The translations under genes and the position numbers were made by a program. From Flaccisagitta enflata (lineage: Eukaryota > Chaetognatha > Sagittoidea > Aphragmophora): 64,000 nucleotides of DNA. Within the stretch, counting starts at the first letter, position 1. The number at the start of each line of letters is the position of its first letter. The stretch lies in the NCBI GenBank assembly GCA_965153355.1, contig OZ231126.1, forward strand, positions 110,484,001 to 110,548,000, read 5' to 3'. Of the stretch, positions 1 to 9,665 are shown one piece after another. The notes under the pieces were generated by a model, which made no database searches, was not told the origin of the DNA, and worked only from the letters and a program-made list of their open reading frames with translations.

Positions 1-620
1 AATAGAGAAAAAAACCTGATTAGGTAATGATGCGTCTAGACTGAGCGACTTCATAGAGTGAATTTTGTGCTTGATTTACGTGTTACATCAGTCATGGACC
101 AAAAAGGGTCATTACAATACAATTTTAGGACAAGCACAATTGCACAATGAATGGACCAACTCACAAGTGGATGGACCCTCCTATAGAGATCTTAGCCAAA
201 ATGCAGGATACACACCAAATAAATGCTCGCCTTGACGGACGAAGGCAGTCAAGCATTACAAGCAATACTATTTCCGCTTATTTCGCGTCATCTAAAAATC
301 AAATTATCTTGAGTTCGATGCATGTAAATATAATCATAAACGAAATTGACGCTGCTTGCCCTATGTATTAAGGAAAGTGCATAACAAAATCACCGTGTTA
401 AAGATTTGATCGAATATATAATTGTAAAGGTAACATTGCATACATGTAAATATGGTGAATACCAAGACTAGAATACCAACATAGATCAACAAGATTAACT
501 ACATCTCTAAAGAAAGAAGTGGATGTAGAAAAAATAAATACATGAACGCGAGGAAGAATCTGTAAAATGTTAACTGTTATGTGCAACTAAGAGTCCCAAG
601 ATCTAAATGACGCTAGCAAT
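1..620. other. No gene recognised; region 3' of the RAG1L gene
   Basis: The stretch follows the RAG1L stop codon in transcript sense and would hold its 3' UTR. A 74-codon plus-strand frame (147-371) shows no recognisable motif. In ProtoRAG elements a RAG2-like gene lies tail-to-tail with RAG1L; nothing here looks like Kelch repeats or a PHD finger, but most of such a gene would lie off the left edge. Confidence 0.4.
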
Positions 621-898
621 CTACTCGGTATCATACGATTCACCCAAATACGTCTCAATTTCCTCGTCAAGAACATCGTCCAGCGTCTGACAGGATTGCT
701 GATTTTTTCTTTTTGGGCAACCTCGCGTCCAATGAGACTTAAAGATGTTACAAATGCTGCAAAATGGAATTCGTCGAAAGGAGTTAATGAGAGGATCTGA
801 TTGGAGTTGCAAGCGACGGAAAACATCTCTGATATTGTCTTGCAATGACGTCTGTCGCGCCATTTTTTGTGTGAACCTCCGAATGTACTTGTGGGTGC
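621..898 (-). CDS. RAG1L last exon 14 (R-R-F helix and zinc-knuckle-like tail)
   Basis: The exon starts THKYIRRFTQKMARQTSLQD, matching vertebrate N-K-L-F-R-R-F-R-K-M-N-A-R-Q directly after the catalytic Glu. Further on it has IPFCSICNIFKSHWTRGC, a C-x2-C-x5-H-x4-C arrangement, followed by a basic PKRK and an acidic end before a TAG stop. Amphioxus ProtoRAG RAG1L is known to have a C-terminal tail with a CCHC-type zinc motif that contacts terminal inverted repeat DNA; vertebrate RAG1 lacks it. The exact spacing here is one residue longer than a classic zinc knuckle. Confidence 0.9.
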
Positions 899-1254
899 CT
901 GGATTGAAGGGTTGAATTAGGACATGCAAGAACCAATTTAGGTTTCCGTTACAACAACAGCAACAAAAATGACATCGACAAAAACAACAACAAAAGATTC
1001 CCTTTCCTCTTTTTTTTTCAAATATAGTGAAGCACCGCTAGAACGCACCCGCTTTTAAGGAACATCCACCTACAAGGCATACAACTCGCTGTTCCATCAA
1101 AGATTCTTTAAAATCATTTCTATAGTGGCAATTAGACAGCTTCACTATGATGCATACTTTATCACAATCGCTTGAAGAGCGCTAAAATACCTAGCCACAA
1201 AATAAAGGATTTCAATCGTTTTGGTAATACTGGTGAAAAGGAATGTTAATTTAC

Positions 1255-1599
1255 CTTCCGATCCTTGCTCAGAGACGGTTCCAAGACCAAAACCTTCGTT
1301 TGCAGTAATCAACTGGGACGCATGAGCCAGAAGAATATGAAGTGAGGTGGAAATGTTTATCCAAGAAAAATCACAGACAAGTCGCAAATATAATTCCCCA
1401 CAAATTTTCTGAAGCTTTGCTGTATCGACTTTGCGCTGAGAACTCGCCACACGAAGGATGATGGCCAGGTCTTTGTGAACGCTCAAAATATTATCAATTG
1501 TATCCTCGGGCAAATGGGAAAGAAAATCCCTACGTAAGACCAACGCGGTTTTTGGCTTGGGAAAGCGCCAAGCGTTGTTTCCAGTGTCGGTGCTGCCAC
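1255..1599 (-). CDS. RAG1L exon 13 (zinc His pair and catalytic Glu)
   Basis: The exon begins GGSTDTGNNAWRF, a RAG1L/Transib hallmark. It continues through a helical segment (DTIDNILSVHKDLAIILR) to SLHILLAHASQLI and TVSEQGSEG at the donor GAAG|GTAAAT. Vertebrate RAG1 has H-K-T-L-A-H-V-P-E-I-I with zinc ligands H937 and H942; here the H-x4-H is at 1322-1339. It then has S-E-G-N-E with catalytic E962; here the S-E-Q-G-S-E-G stretch supplies the Glu. Two bases in, one base out. An A-family repeat starts 15 bp upstream of the acceptor. Confidence 0.9.
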
Positions 1600-1613
1600 C
1601 TGCATGAATATAG

Positions 1614-1817
1614 AACAAGGCCGGATACACGGCTACCCCAGTCGCGTGTGGGTGGGCAGGGGCCATAATTGAGGCCAGTGGAACATTTGGGCAGGAGCAA
1701 TAAGGCCAAAACCCCCATTAACGCCAAAAAAGTAAAGTGTGATGGACCGATGGACAAAGGGACCGACGGACGGACCGACAAAGCGGGGTGTAGAGTCGCG
1801 TAGCACGCGACTAAAAA
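1614..1817 (-). repeat. A-family element (terminal palindrome plus GTCN tract)
   Basis: One end reads AAGGCCGGATACACGGCTAC. The other is a GACCGACGGACGG tract followed by the palindrome AGTCGCGTAGCACGCGACT and a short A run. It lies in the intron before RAG1L exon 13. This is a nearly complete copy and a good reference for the family. Confidence 0.8.
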
Positions 1818-2214
1818 AGAATGTCTTAAAAAAAGTCATGTTTAACTAAGTGTTTTGGTCACGCAAAAGTTCACCGATCCATAAAGAGCAATAATTGTCC
1901 TACGATTGAACTTCACTTTAACGAACCCGCCAGCAACAAAATCTTGCCTAACTTAGAGGCAATTTCATGATCCTTTTGACTTTAATTTCCTTTGTTGGCA
2001 ATGCGAGAATTCTGCCTACAACCTAGTCTTTTATCTACACAAAAAAAGTGTTACCAATGGACCAACCAACAGACTGATAGACCAACAGACCGACAAAGAG
2101 AGAATGGGTCATAGTCATAGAGCCGCGTGCACACGATTAAAAGCATTGTTCCATATCAAACAAGGCCATCACCTACAAGTTGCCATCACCTACAAGTTGC
2201 GATTGAGACTTACA

Positions 2215-2510
2215 AAATTACTTGATTATATAACCACATGGCTTAAATGACTTTCATTGAATTTAGTTGATTTAAAATGACTTAAAATGATTTACTGGTA
2301 ATTGATTTAATTGACTTATTATGACCTAAATTGACTTAAAACGACTAAAGATGACCTAAAATAACTTAAATTGACTTTTAAGGATCTAAATTGACTTAAA
2401 TTGACCTGAAGTCACTTGTAAATGACTAAAACAAATAAAATGACTCAAATGACTTGAATTGACTTAAAATGATCCTATTTGACTTTATTGACCGTAAATG
2501 ACTTGATGGG
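2215..2510. repeat. Degenerate short tandem repeat of TGACTTAAAA type
   Basis: About 300 bp is built from variants of a 9-11-bp TGACTTAAA unit inside the large RAG1L intron 12-13. A related short tract recurs at about 49,950-50,010. Confidence 0.6.
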
Positions 2511-2869
2511 AATAAAACAAATACCATATTTTTTCTAAAAAGCGCCCCCCCTCCATAAAGCGCCCCCCCTCTTTTTTTTCTTAGCGATATACTTCTCAGA
2601 AGAGATTTTGAACAGAAATAATGGGTAAAATGATGATATAGAACAACACAATGAGCCAGTTTCAAAGACTTTCAAACAGATATATGCAAAGAATATCTCC
2701 ATTTTGAGTCAAATTTAGCATTATCGTAGCCTTTCATGAAAAGGAGAGACTGAATGACAGTTTATCAGCACTATAAAGGTAGCGCTAATTAGAGGGTTAA
2801 AAAGTCAAGTTTTATTTCAATTTCAAAAGCCCCGGGGCGCTTTTTAGAAAAAATACGGTAAAAGAAGTA

Positions 2870-2972
2870 AAATGTGTAGGACCGACTGACTGACCGACCA
2901 ACCGACAACCAACCAATCAACCAACAGACAAGAAAAGCGGGGTGTTGAGTCGCGTAGCACGCGACTAAAAAG
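2870..2972 (-). repeat. Partial A-family element
   Basis: Only the (GACC/GACA)n tract and the terminal palindrome are present, ending in GCGACTAAAA. It lies in the same intron as the copy at 1614-1817. Confidence 0.7.
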
Positions 2973-3370
2973 ATAGACTCATTCTGGATCCTATAGCTTG
3001 AATCATTTAATAAAAGAAAAAAAAACAAAACAAAAAATCTTAACATATTCTCAAAATTTCAGTTTCTGTCTTATGGAAAAACTAGGAGTGGTGCGCGTAT
3101 TAACTAGTCAGTGAGGGTTCACAAGGCCCTCTTCCATTTATTTCAGTTTGGGTATAGTGAGGGATATTGTTCCACTTTTCATCAGTAACATTCTTAGTCG
3201 CGTGCTACGCGACTCGACATCCCGCTATGCTGGTTAGTTGGTCGGTCGGTCCCCTTTTTGGGCAGCGGCCCCAAAGGGCCGATGTCCTGTAGGACACAGG
3301 AGTGAATTTCCTAACGTCCGTCTGTACGTCCATCCATCCATCCCCCCCCCCCAGCTTCTTAATTCTCAAA

Positions 3371-3508
3371 TTCCCATTGAATAACATGGGAAAATGTCAA
3401 AATGCAAATTTCCCATTAAATAACATGGGAAAATAACAACATGCAAACTTCCCATTGAATAACATGGGAAAATGACAAAATACAAACTTCCCATTGAATA
3501 ACATGGAA
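3371..3508. repeat. 39-bp tandem repeat
   Basis: Each unit begins TTCCCATTGAATAACATGG. Four units are visible before the B1 insertion, and the motif resumes after it (3845-3875). Confidence 0.75.
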
Positions 3509-3842
3509 AGGGTAGCGGCCCCGAAGGGGTCAATGACCTATGCTTTCACACATATGGGGGCTTTCCTCCTTCTCCTCCTCCATCTCCATCCCTCCCCCCT
3601 CAAATCCCAGTCTCGAGGCCCAAATTCCAGTCTTGAGGCCCAAACCCCAGTCTTGAGGCCCAAATCCCCGCCTCAAGGCCCAAATCCTAGCCTCAAAGCC
3701 CAAATCTTAGCCTGGAGGCCCAGATTTCAGTCTTGAGGCCCAAATCTCAGCCTCAATGTCAAAATCTCAGCCAAGAGGACAAGATCCACGCCTTGTGTGA
3801 AAGCACAGGTCATCGACCCTTTTGGGGCCGCTGCCCAAAAAA
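3509..3842. repeat. B1 fold-back element with 20-bp tandem core
   Basis: The inverted ends are GCGGCCCCGAAGGGGTC and GACCCTTTTGGGGCCGC, followed inward by a GACCTATGCTTTCACACAT motif. The core is about a dozen 20-bp units of the form CTTGAGGCCCAAATCCCAGT. There is no coding capacity beyond read-through. Confidence 0.8.
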
Positions 3843-5417
3843 TGAAATCCTCATTGAATAACATGGAAAAATGAAAAGAAATTGTAGAAAATATACAAGA
3901 CGGCGAATTTTTGAAGGAAAATTAAGTGTTTCACCATACTTTTTGCATCATTATCAGGACAATAGTGAAGCTGGAATGGTTTCAGTAGACATTTTGTCTC
4001 TAAAGACACTTGGTGTATACCTTTTCATTATATTCTGACCTAAAAAGTAATTTGAACTATGCGGTTCACATGTGATTAAGCAGGAAAATGATGGTTTTTA
4101 GCAAATTTCTACTTATAATTTTTTTCATTTTCTGTGGTCTAAATTTTAAGAAAGCCATATACAGGGAAATTTTGCATTTTGAAAAATATAGTTCTCTCTG
4201 TAATCGATTTGGGAAGAGAACTATGTTCTTTGTTTTTTCATTTTTTCATTTTCTATACATTTTAGATTTTAGACCAGCCCCCTATCAGTGACCAAAAATA
4301 AAAAAAAAAAGAAATTTTCAATAAATTTTTTTTAGTAACATTGGCTAAACTGGATCCTTCTTGCTAAACAAATGCAAAATTTTATCTTAAATATCATGTC
4401 TGAGTTATCTGAATCATTTTCATTCACTTGTTTTTCCATTTCCATTCATTCAAAATTTCCATTTTGACCCTCTTTGAAACACAAATATTGCCTTTGGGGG
4501 GTCGCTGTCATAACTCCCATTGAATATCATGGAAAATTGCCCCAAAGGCCTAAAATTTCCCTTCTTAGGATGTAAGGAAATTCACCCCTGTGTCCTACAG
4601 GACATCGTCCCTTTGGGGCCGCTGCCCAGCTCTCACTCCACTTCTTCAGCTGATCGCTCCAAGCAGGGCATTGGGTACTGCTGACCATGTGCACTCCTTG
4701 GATGACTTGTTACTTTTTCGCCGTTTTTGAGCTTTTTGAGCATATTGCTCCTGCCCAGGTACCCTAGTGACCCTTCAGCACTGCTCCTACCAACCCGCGC
4801 GCGACTAGGGTAGCCGTGTATCCGTTCCAACACATTCAAGGCATTGATTTGGTAAAGATTTGGTCAACAAACCATATCATTCCCTAGGTGGAAATATACC
4901 TACTTCCTAGGTTGTATAACCAATAAAATTGGTTGGCCCCTTGAAATCCGTTAAAGGGATTTAACTACTTGCGATCATTAGTCGCATCTTTGCCGTCCAT
5001 GAATCAGTCTGTCAGTCAGTCCGTTGGTCGGTCCATCACCTCATCACTTCAAGTTGTTCAAAAGGTGTTTTAAAAGCTTTAAAGGTTTTTATGGCATAAG
5101 CTCTTTTTTGTCAGTCTGTTGTTATGTCAGTCTGTCCATCAGTCAGTTAATTGGTCTGTCTGTCCGTCACAAAGTTGTTTTATAGGCTTTTTTTTGCGTT
5201 CATTACATTTCCTAAGTTTAAGAAAGCTACTTTGATAAGTAAATAGCTAGTTCAAACGTTTTTTTCCAAAAGCTAGTCTGTCTGTCTGTCTGCCTGACTA
5301 TTGACTGAAAGTGCCAACGCATGCATCATTGTTCTAATGACCTTGTTTCAACGGAATTAAACAATGACTGAATGACTCAACAAGCTCGAAGCCATGTCTA
5401 CTCGTCTACTATTGCAC

Positions 5418-5511
5418 CTGTTGTTGGCGAATCCAAAGTGATACCGAAAGCTTTATCAATGACGTCATTGAGTTTGTCGCGTGATTTTTCAAGCGCCCTC
5501 TTTTGGTAATC
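5418..5511 (-). CDS. RAG1L exon 12
   Basis: This short exon reads DYQKRALEKSRDKLNDVIDK, then AFGITLDSPTT and one base of a glycine codon. RAG1 and RAG1L have a lysine-rich helix here followed by G/N-x-x-L-x-x-P and then the G-G-x-T-x-T-G-N motif that begins exon 13. The acceptor is TTTATGCAG and the donor CAG|GTGCAA. The phase pattern (0 in, 1 out) is exactly what exons 11 and 13 require. The next intron is about 3.8 kb and contains the composite repeat 3195-4826. Confidence 0.85.
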
Positions 5512-5854
5512 CTGCATAAAGGAATTCAAATAATTGGCTCTTCATTACATTTTTCAGTTGGCAGTGACTATATAAACAAAAGATGTAATGGAAGTTAAAG
5601 AATCAAGCAGCCCTAACAGTTGTGGAAGGAGGGCCAATCAACACACAACAACACTCAAACGCACAAACATTCACTGCCAGTGATGTGGAAGCGCCAAATT
5701 TTTGAACCGCTTCCGCTTCTATTTCAATAATTTCTTATTGAATCCATTTCCACTTCCATTTAAAAGTTTGTTTCTGCTTCGGCTTCCACCCCTTACAGTG
5801 TTTTCTGCTTCCGCTTCCACATCACTGGTCCAAACTGCTTCCCAACTCGAACGT

Positions 5855-5926
5855 CACAAACCAACTAACTCACCGACAGATGGACATAGCCTGTTCTAGA
5901 GTTGCGTACCCACAACAAAAAGGAAA
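5855..5926 (-). repeat. Repeat end: GTCN tract plus hairpin
   Basis: A CCAACTAACTCACCGACAG tract is followed by AGTTGCGTACCCACAAC, a degenerate form of the A/C-family terminal palindrome, then an A run. It starts about 35 bp downstream of the RAG1L exon 11 donor. Confidence 0.5.
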
Positions 5927-5960
5927 CATGCCATACTGCTTCAACATAAACAAAACAAAC

Positions 5961-6148
5961 CTTCAATGGGCCGCCGTTCCATTTATGGACTTTCGCTGCA
6001 CAATGAATGAGGAATTCCTGAATCCAGGTGTAGGATCGAAGTCGTAGGTGGACAATACGTGCGGAAACATTCACAGGCTGTTTGGTCAATGGGGCTTGAG
6101 TTTGGCCTGCTCTTTGTTCGTAGTCATCTCGACGAATGGTCACTTCAC
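5961..6148 (-). CDS. RAG1L exon 11
   Basis: The exon reads EVTIRRDDYEQRAGQTQAPL, then TKQPVNVSARIVHLRLRSYT, WIQEFLIHCAAKVHKWNGG and PLK, ending at AAG|GTTTGT. RAG1L proteins carry an R-x-G-L/x-T-x-x-P-L motif followed by a long helix with L-H and a W-x-x-G, matching the order seen. Two bases in and phase 0 out agree with both neighbours. The A-family repeat 6179-6408 lies about 30 bp upstream of the acceptor, and a hairpin-plus-GTCN repeat end lies about 35 bp after the donor. Confidence 0.85.
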
Positions 6149-6178
6149 CTGGTCATACAATCAAAAAAGTTCACCAAA

Positions 6179-6408
6179 TAACAAGGCCGCATACACGGAT
6201 ACCCCAGTCGCGGGCAGGGGGGCAGGGGCAGAGATCACTTGATCATTTGAGCAGGGACAGTGAGGCCAAAGACCGCCAAATACTAAAAAAAAGTAAGGTG
6301 AGGATGGACGAACCAACGGACGGATGGACAGACGGTTGGACAGACAGACCAATGGACGGACGGACCAACAAAGCGGGGTGTAGAGTTGCGTAGCACGCGA
6401 CTAAAAAT
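6179..6408 (-). repeat. A-family element
   Basis: A complete layout: GGCCGCATACACGGATACC end, body, GACGGACGGATGGACAG tract, then TTGCGTAGCACGCGACTAAAA. It sits about 30 bp upstream of the exon 11 acceptor. A second, partial copy ends at 6642. Confidence 0.8.
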
Positions 6409-6519
6409 AAGAACATGTTAAGAACGCATGAGCCCCAAAACAAGGCTAAAAATAAAAACGCTGAGTCTCACCTTAAAACTCCGTGTTCTTATAAAATGAA
6501 AAGCGTGTATTCAAGGTGA

Positions 6520-6642
6520 GTGGAGCATTATGGGCTGGTGCAATAGGATAAAAAAACAAAAAAACAAATACGCCGAAAAAAAGAGACGAACAAACGGGCT
6601 GACAATGCTGGGTGTACAGTCACGTGCACGCGACCAAAAATA
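6520..6642 (-). repeat. Partial A-family element
   Basis: The body remnant with CGCCGAAAAAAAGAG is followed by a short GACGAAC tract and a terminal palindrome variant (AGTCACGTGCACGCGAC). Confidence 0.6.
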
Positions 6643-6738
6643 CACCAATCAGGAACCCAAGTGAATGTGCACGACTCAAAGCGCAAATGGTCACAGGAAG
6701 CAAAATTCAGTCCTTGACTCCTCCTATATATGCCGGAC

Positions 6739-6934
6739 CTGATTGGGAATCCCACAGTTCTTCATATACTGCGTAAATATCCTCCATAGTTCGATTCATG
6801 GGAAATCCAGCGGCAACTTTGTCTTTATCCTGCCCTTCCTTCCGAGAAACTCGGCACATAGGACAAAAGGCACCTCCAATGCCACATAGTTCTGTAACGC
6901 ACTTGCCGTCAACTCGATTGAGTTTTACTGTGAC
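6739..6934 (-). CDS. RAG1L exon 10 (second catalytic Asp and C-x2-C zinc ligands)
   Basis: After a clear TTTCAG acceptor the exon reads VTVKLNRVDGKCVTELCGIG, then GAFCPMCRVSRKEG, then NRTMEDIYAVYEELWDSQS, with a CAG|GTCCGG donor. In RAG1, D708 lies in G-Y-D-E-K-L-V-R-E-V and is followed by the zinc-binding C-T-L-C. Here the Asp codon is at 6908-6910 and the two Cys codons at 6863-6865 and 6854-6856. This exon gives the strongest single match to the family. Phase 0 in, one base out. Confidence 0.9.
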
Positions 6935-7252
6935 CTGAAATACAAGGTTTCCAATGTTCACTGTAACTATCAGACATGACATGATATGTCCAATCGATGG
7001 TAATTAAAATGCAGTTGAATTTGGCAATGTCAGGGGATCTATAAATTTTATCCCTTATAGACGGATTTCCGTTAATGCCTACTACGGATTTAAGATTTTG
7101 GCCCAAGCCTGCTTATCATGATTTAAATTCATTCATTCATTCATTCTTCAATTTATTTTCTTTTAACTTCTAATATGGCAATAACAGAAATACACCTATA
7201 ATGGAAGAAATTTATTGGTCCCATGACATCCGTTATTGTATTTTCGGGAAAC

Positions 7253-7446
7253 CTCGAAATCAATCTCGACTCCATCTTTGGTTGTGATAGTGACACCGTC
7301 GCCTTGGAGAACCGCCGTCTCGCGGTTTAGAATGGGAAGGATTTTTTGCAAAGTGTCGCGGGACTCTTGTTCCGGTACAAGCGCAATTGGGAGGACGCCT
7401 ACACAACATAGACGCATTTTCCTTAATTTGAGCCTCTGGTGCTTCG
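7253..7446 (-). CDS. RAG1L exon 9 (strand before second catalytic Asp)
   Basis: The exon contains MRLCCVGVLPIALVPEQES, RDTLQKILPILNRETAVLQ and GVEIDFE. This closely follows the vertebrate RAG1 pattern LCCKPLCLML-DESDHETL-x-x-IL-x-PL-x-x-E, the stretch that leads to D708. Length (two bases plus 64 codons) and GAG|GTTTCC donor give phase 0, matching exon 10. The acceptor (TATGAG) lies immediately next to the (AAC)n microsatellite, which forms the pyrimidine-containing (GTT)n tract upstream in transcript sense. Confidence 0.85.
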
Positions 7447-7457
7447 CTCATACAAAA

Positions 7458-7620
<163 letters not shown>

Positions 7621-7998
7621 AGACGATGATGACGATGCGACAAGACAACACCCCCCACCCTCGAATTATATTCCATCATGGACCAAACAAGAAAAAAAGA
7701 TATAAAAGGTACAGTAAGCCGAAAAGAGCGCCGTGTGGATTGTCAAACGAATGCGTTACTAACCAACCAACCAATAGTCCCGGTCTTTTGAAGCACTTTT
7801 TTGCATGTAAAAAAACCATGTTAGAAACAGACAGAGAGATAAACCAATGACTAACCAAAAGTAGTAAATTGATAAGAGTTGGCAACGCATTCATTTTGCT
7901 TTTTACAAGCGCCAACGCACGTCCAGAGGAAGCTGCATCTATCGGTTGGTTGGTCTGTTGGTCAGTCTGTTGGTCAATTGGTTAGTCAGTAACACCAT

Positions 7999-8630
7999 TA
8001 AAAAAATCTCAGGATTATGTCAAAATTGGGGGATTTTACCGTCCATCCTGTACTAAACCAATTTTGACCCAAGGAATCCAAATATGCAGTCAAAAATGGT
8101 CTCAGGTCAATATTTCGATAGGCTACGGCTACATTTCTCAGGTCAAAATACTATATAAGGTCAAATTTTCAAAATTGGAAATTTCTCAATCTGATTTCAG
8201 ATTGAAAATCCTTGGAAAAAACTATTTTAGGAAAGTATCTTTCTCTTTTTGAAATTTTGATTGGAACATAGTCAAAATTAACGTTAAACATCCAAAACAG
8301 AGTAAAATTGCTCTTTTATCTAAATTTGGCCTAATTTTGACGGATAATGTTAATTTTGACTATGTTCTAATCAAAATTTTGAAAAAAGAAAGACACTTTC
8401 TTCACACAGTTTTTTGCAAGGATTTTGAATCTGCAAACAGATTGACAAATTTCCAATTTTGAAAATTTGACCTTATATAGTATTTTGACCAGAGAAATGT
8501 AGCTGTAGCCTATCGAAATATTGACCTGGGACCATTTTTGACTGCAGATTTGGATTCCTGGGGTCAAAATTGGTCTAGAATGGGATGGACGGTAAAATCC
8601 CAAAATTTTGACATAATCCTGAGATTTTTT
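7999..8630. mobile_element. 632-bp palindromic element with 8-bp target duplication
   Basis: The element reads into TAAAAAAATCTCAGGATTAT from the left and its inverted copy from the right, with near-complete arm symmetry around position 8,315. AACACCAT flanks it on both sides (7991-7998 and 8631-8638). Frames on the two arms give the same peptide (ICSQKWSQVNISIGY) on opposite strands, confirming symmetry. No transposase is present. It lies in the RAG1L intron between exons 8 and 9. Confidence 0.8.
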
Positions 8631-8755
8631 AACACCATCATTCAAAGACTCCGATGGCGCATGTTCTTGGCCCACTTTTCCTTGCTTGACCTTCCTTCAT
8701 CAATATGAGCGCTCAAGTGCAAAAGATTTATGAGAATGTTTTGAATTTCTCTTAC

Positions 8756-8905
8756 CAAAAGGCGATGAATGGCGCTCATTTGTGTAAATCACACGTCCAG
8801 TCTTGGTCTTTATCCTTTTGACGACTGCAATGACGCTGATCCGACTTTTCTGAGTGTACTCATTTCGTGACGCCTGATTAGCAGTCTGATGATCTCCACT
8901 TCCAT
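8756..8905 (-). CDS. RAG1L exon 8 (DGSG catalytic motif)
   Basis: The frame reads (D)GSGDHQTANQASRNEYTQK, then SVIAVVKRI, TKTGRVIYTNERHSSPF and a G|GTAAGA donor. RAG1 D600 sits in a C-D-G-M-G-D context and RAG1L proteins have D-G-S-G at this place, followed after a strand by an N-x-x-x-S-P/S stretch, as here. The Asp codon would be split by the upstream intron (acceptor TTAAG, two bases in). The donor phase of one base matches exon 9. This would be the first metal-binding Asp of the DDE triad. Confidence 0.75.
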
Positions 8906-8964
8906 CTTAACCGGTGTCTAACTCCACCTAAAATGGTCGAAACTCGATTTCATGTCTTTATCGC

Positions 8965-9027
8965 CAACTTTGACATCAGCCATAACATAAATCAAATCAC
9001 CATTTGTCAAATAAATAGCAAAAGAAT
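8965..9027 (-). CDS. Possible RAG1L exon 7 (unresolved)
   Basis: An open stretch after a CTCTTCAG acceptor reads SFAIYLTNGDLIYVMADVKV. Its place and hydrophobic character suit the beta strand that precedes the first catalytic Asp of RAG1 (Y-L-x-G ... V-V-K ... D-G). It has no good GT donor at the point where phase would match exon 8; the base there is followed by GC. The reading continues as GDKDMKSSFDHF before a GT. The true structure could involve a GC donor, a missed exon, or local decay. Confidence 0.35.
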
Positions 9028-9049
9028 CTGAAGAGTATGGGTCCGCGAC

Positions 9050-9665
9050 TGGGGTCAAACAGCGATGTGAAATTGCAATGTCAAACAGCGATGTCAAACG
9101 GCAACGTCAAACGGCAATGTCAAACGGCAATGTCAAACGGCAATGTCAAACGGCAATGTCAAACGGCAATGTCAAACGGCAATGTCAAACGGCGTTGACA
9201 AACGGCGTTGACAAACGGCGTTGTCAAATGGGATGCCACACAGTTGTCAAACGGTGTTGTCAAACAACTTTATCTAACAGCATTGTCAAATGGCATTGTC
9301 AAATAGCGTTGTCAAATGGCAATGTCAAACAGCAATATCAAACAGCAATGACATATGGCGATGTCAAACGGCAATGTCAAATGACGTCAAATGGTGTTGA
9401 CAAACGGCGTTGTCAAACGGGATGTCAAACAGCATTGTCAAACAGCGTTGTCAAACAGTGTTGTCAAACGACTGTATCTTACAGCATTGTCAAATGGCAT
9501 TGTCAAATGGCGTTGCCAAATGGCAATGTCAAATAGCGATGTCAAACAGCGATGTCAAACAGCATTGACATACAGCAATGTCAAACGGCAATGTCAAATG
9601 AGGTTGTCAAACGGCGTTGTCAAACAGCATTGTCAACAGGCATTGCCAAATTGCATTGTCAGTTT
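9050..9665. repeat. 13-bp tandem minisatellite
   Basis: Units of the form CAATGTCAAACGG are repeated over about 600 bp, with GTTGTCAAACGGC variants. Because 13 is not a multiple of 3, translation gives a 13-residue periodic peptide, an artefact. It lies upstream of the unresolved RAG1L exon 7. Confidence 0.9.

Larger units (their letters stand above)
3195..4826 (+). repeat. Composite: A-family element containing a B-family fold-back, itself containing another B
   Basis: The left end is the A-family palindrome (TAGTCGCGTGCTACGCGACT) and GTC tract. The right end is the A-family terminus (GGGTAGCCGTGTATCC). Inside, a B3-type fold-back runs from GGGCAGCGGCCCC at 3257 to its inverted copy at about 4628. 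Its interior holds a 39-bp tandem array (units near 3371, 3410, 3449, 3488), interrupted at 3509-3842 by a complete B1-type fold-back. At least three insertion layers are visible, all within a RAG1L intron. Confidence 0.75.

Noticed and set aside
147-371. 74-codon plus-strand frame as a RAG2-like C-terminus
   Set aside because: No Kelch, PHD or other RAG2 feature; short and compositionally ordinary.
1143-1149. CACTATG, the ProtoRAG heptamer-like end sequence
   Set aside because: It lies inside the intron between RAG1L exons 13 and 14 with no inverted partner seen; a 7-mer is expected by chance.
6909-7106. Extension of the RAG1L exon upstream of 6934 (frame with DKIYRSPDIAKFNC)
   Set aside because: The strong TTTCAG acceptor at 6935 and phase agreement with exon 9 show this is intron.
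8064-8675. Two frames encoding similar peptides on opposite strands
   Set aside because: Explained by the palindromic element 7999-8630.
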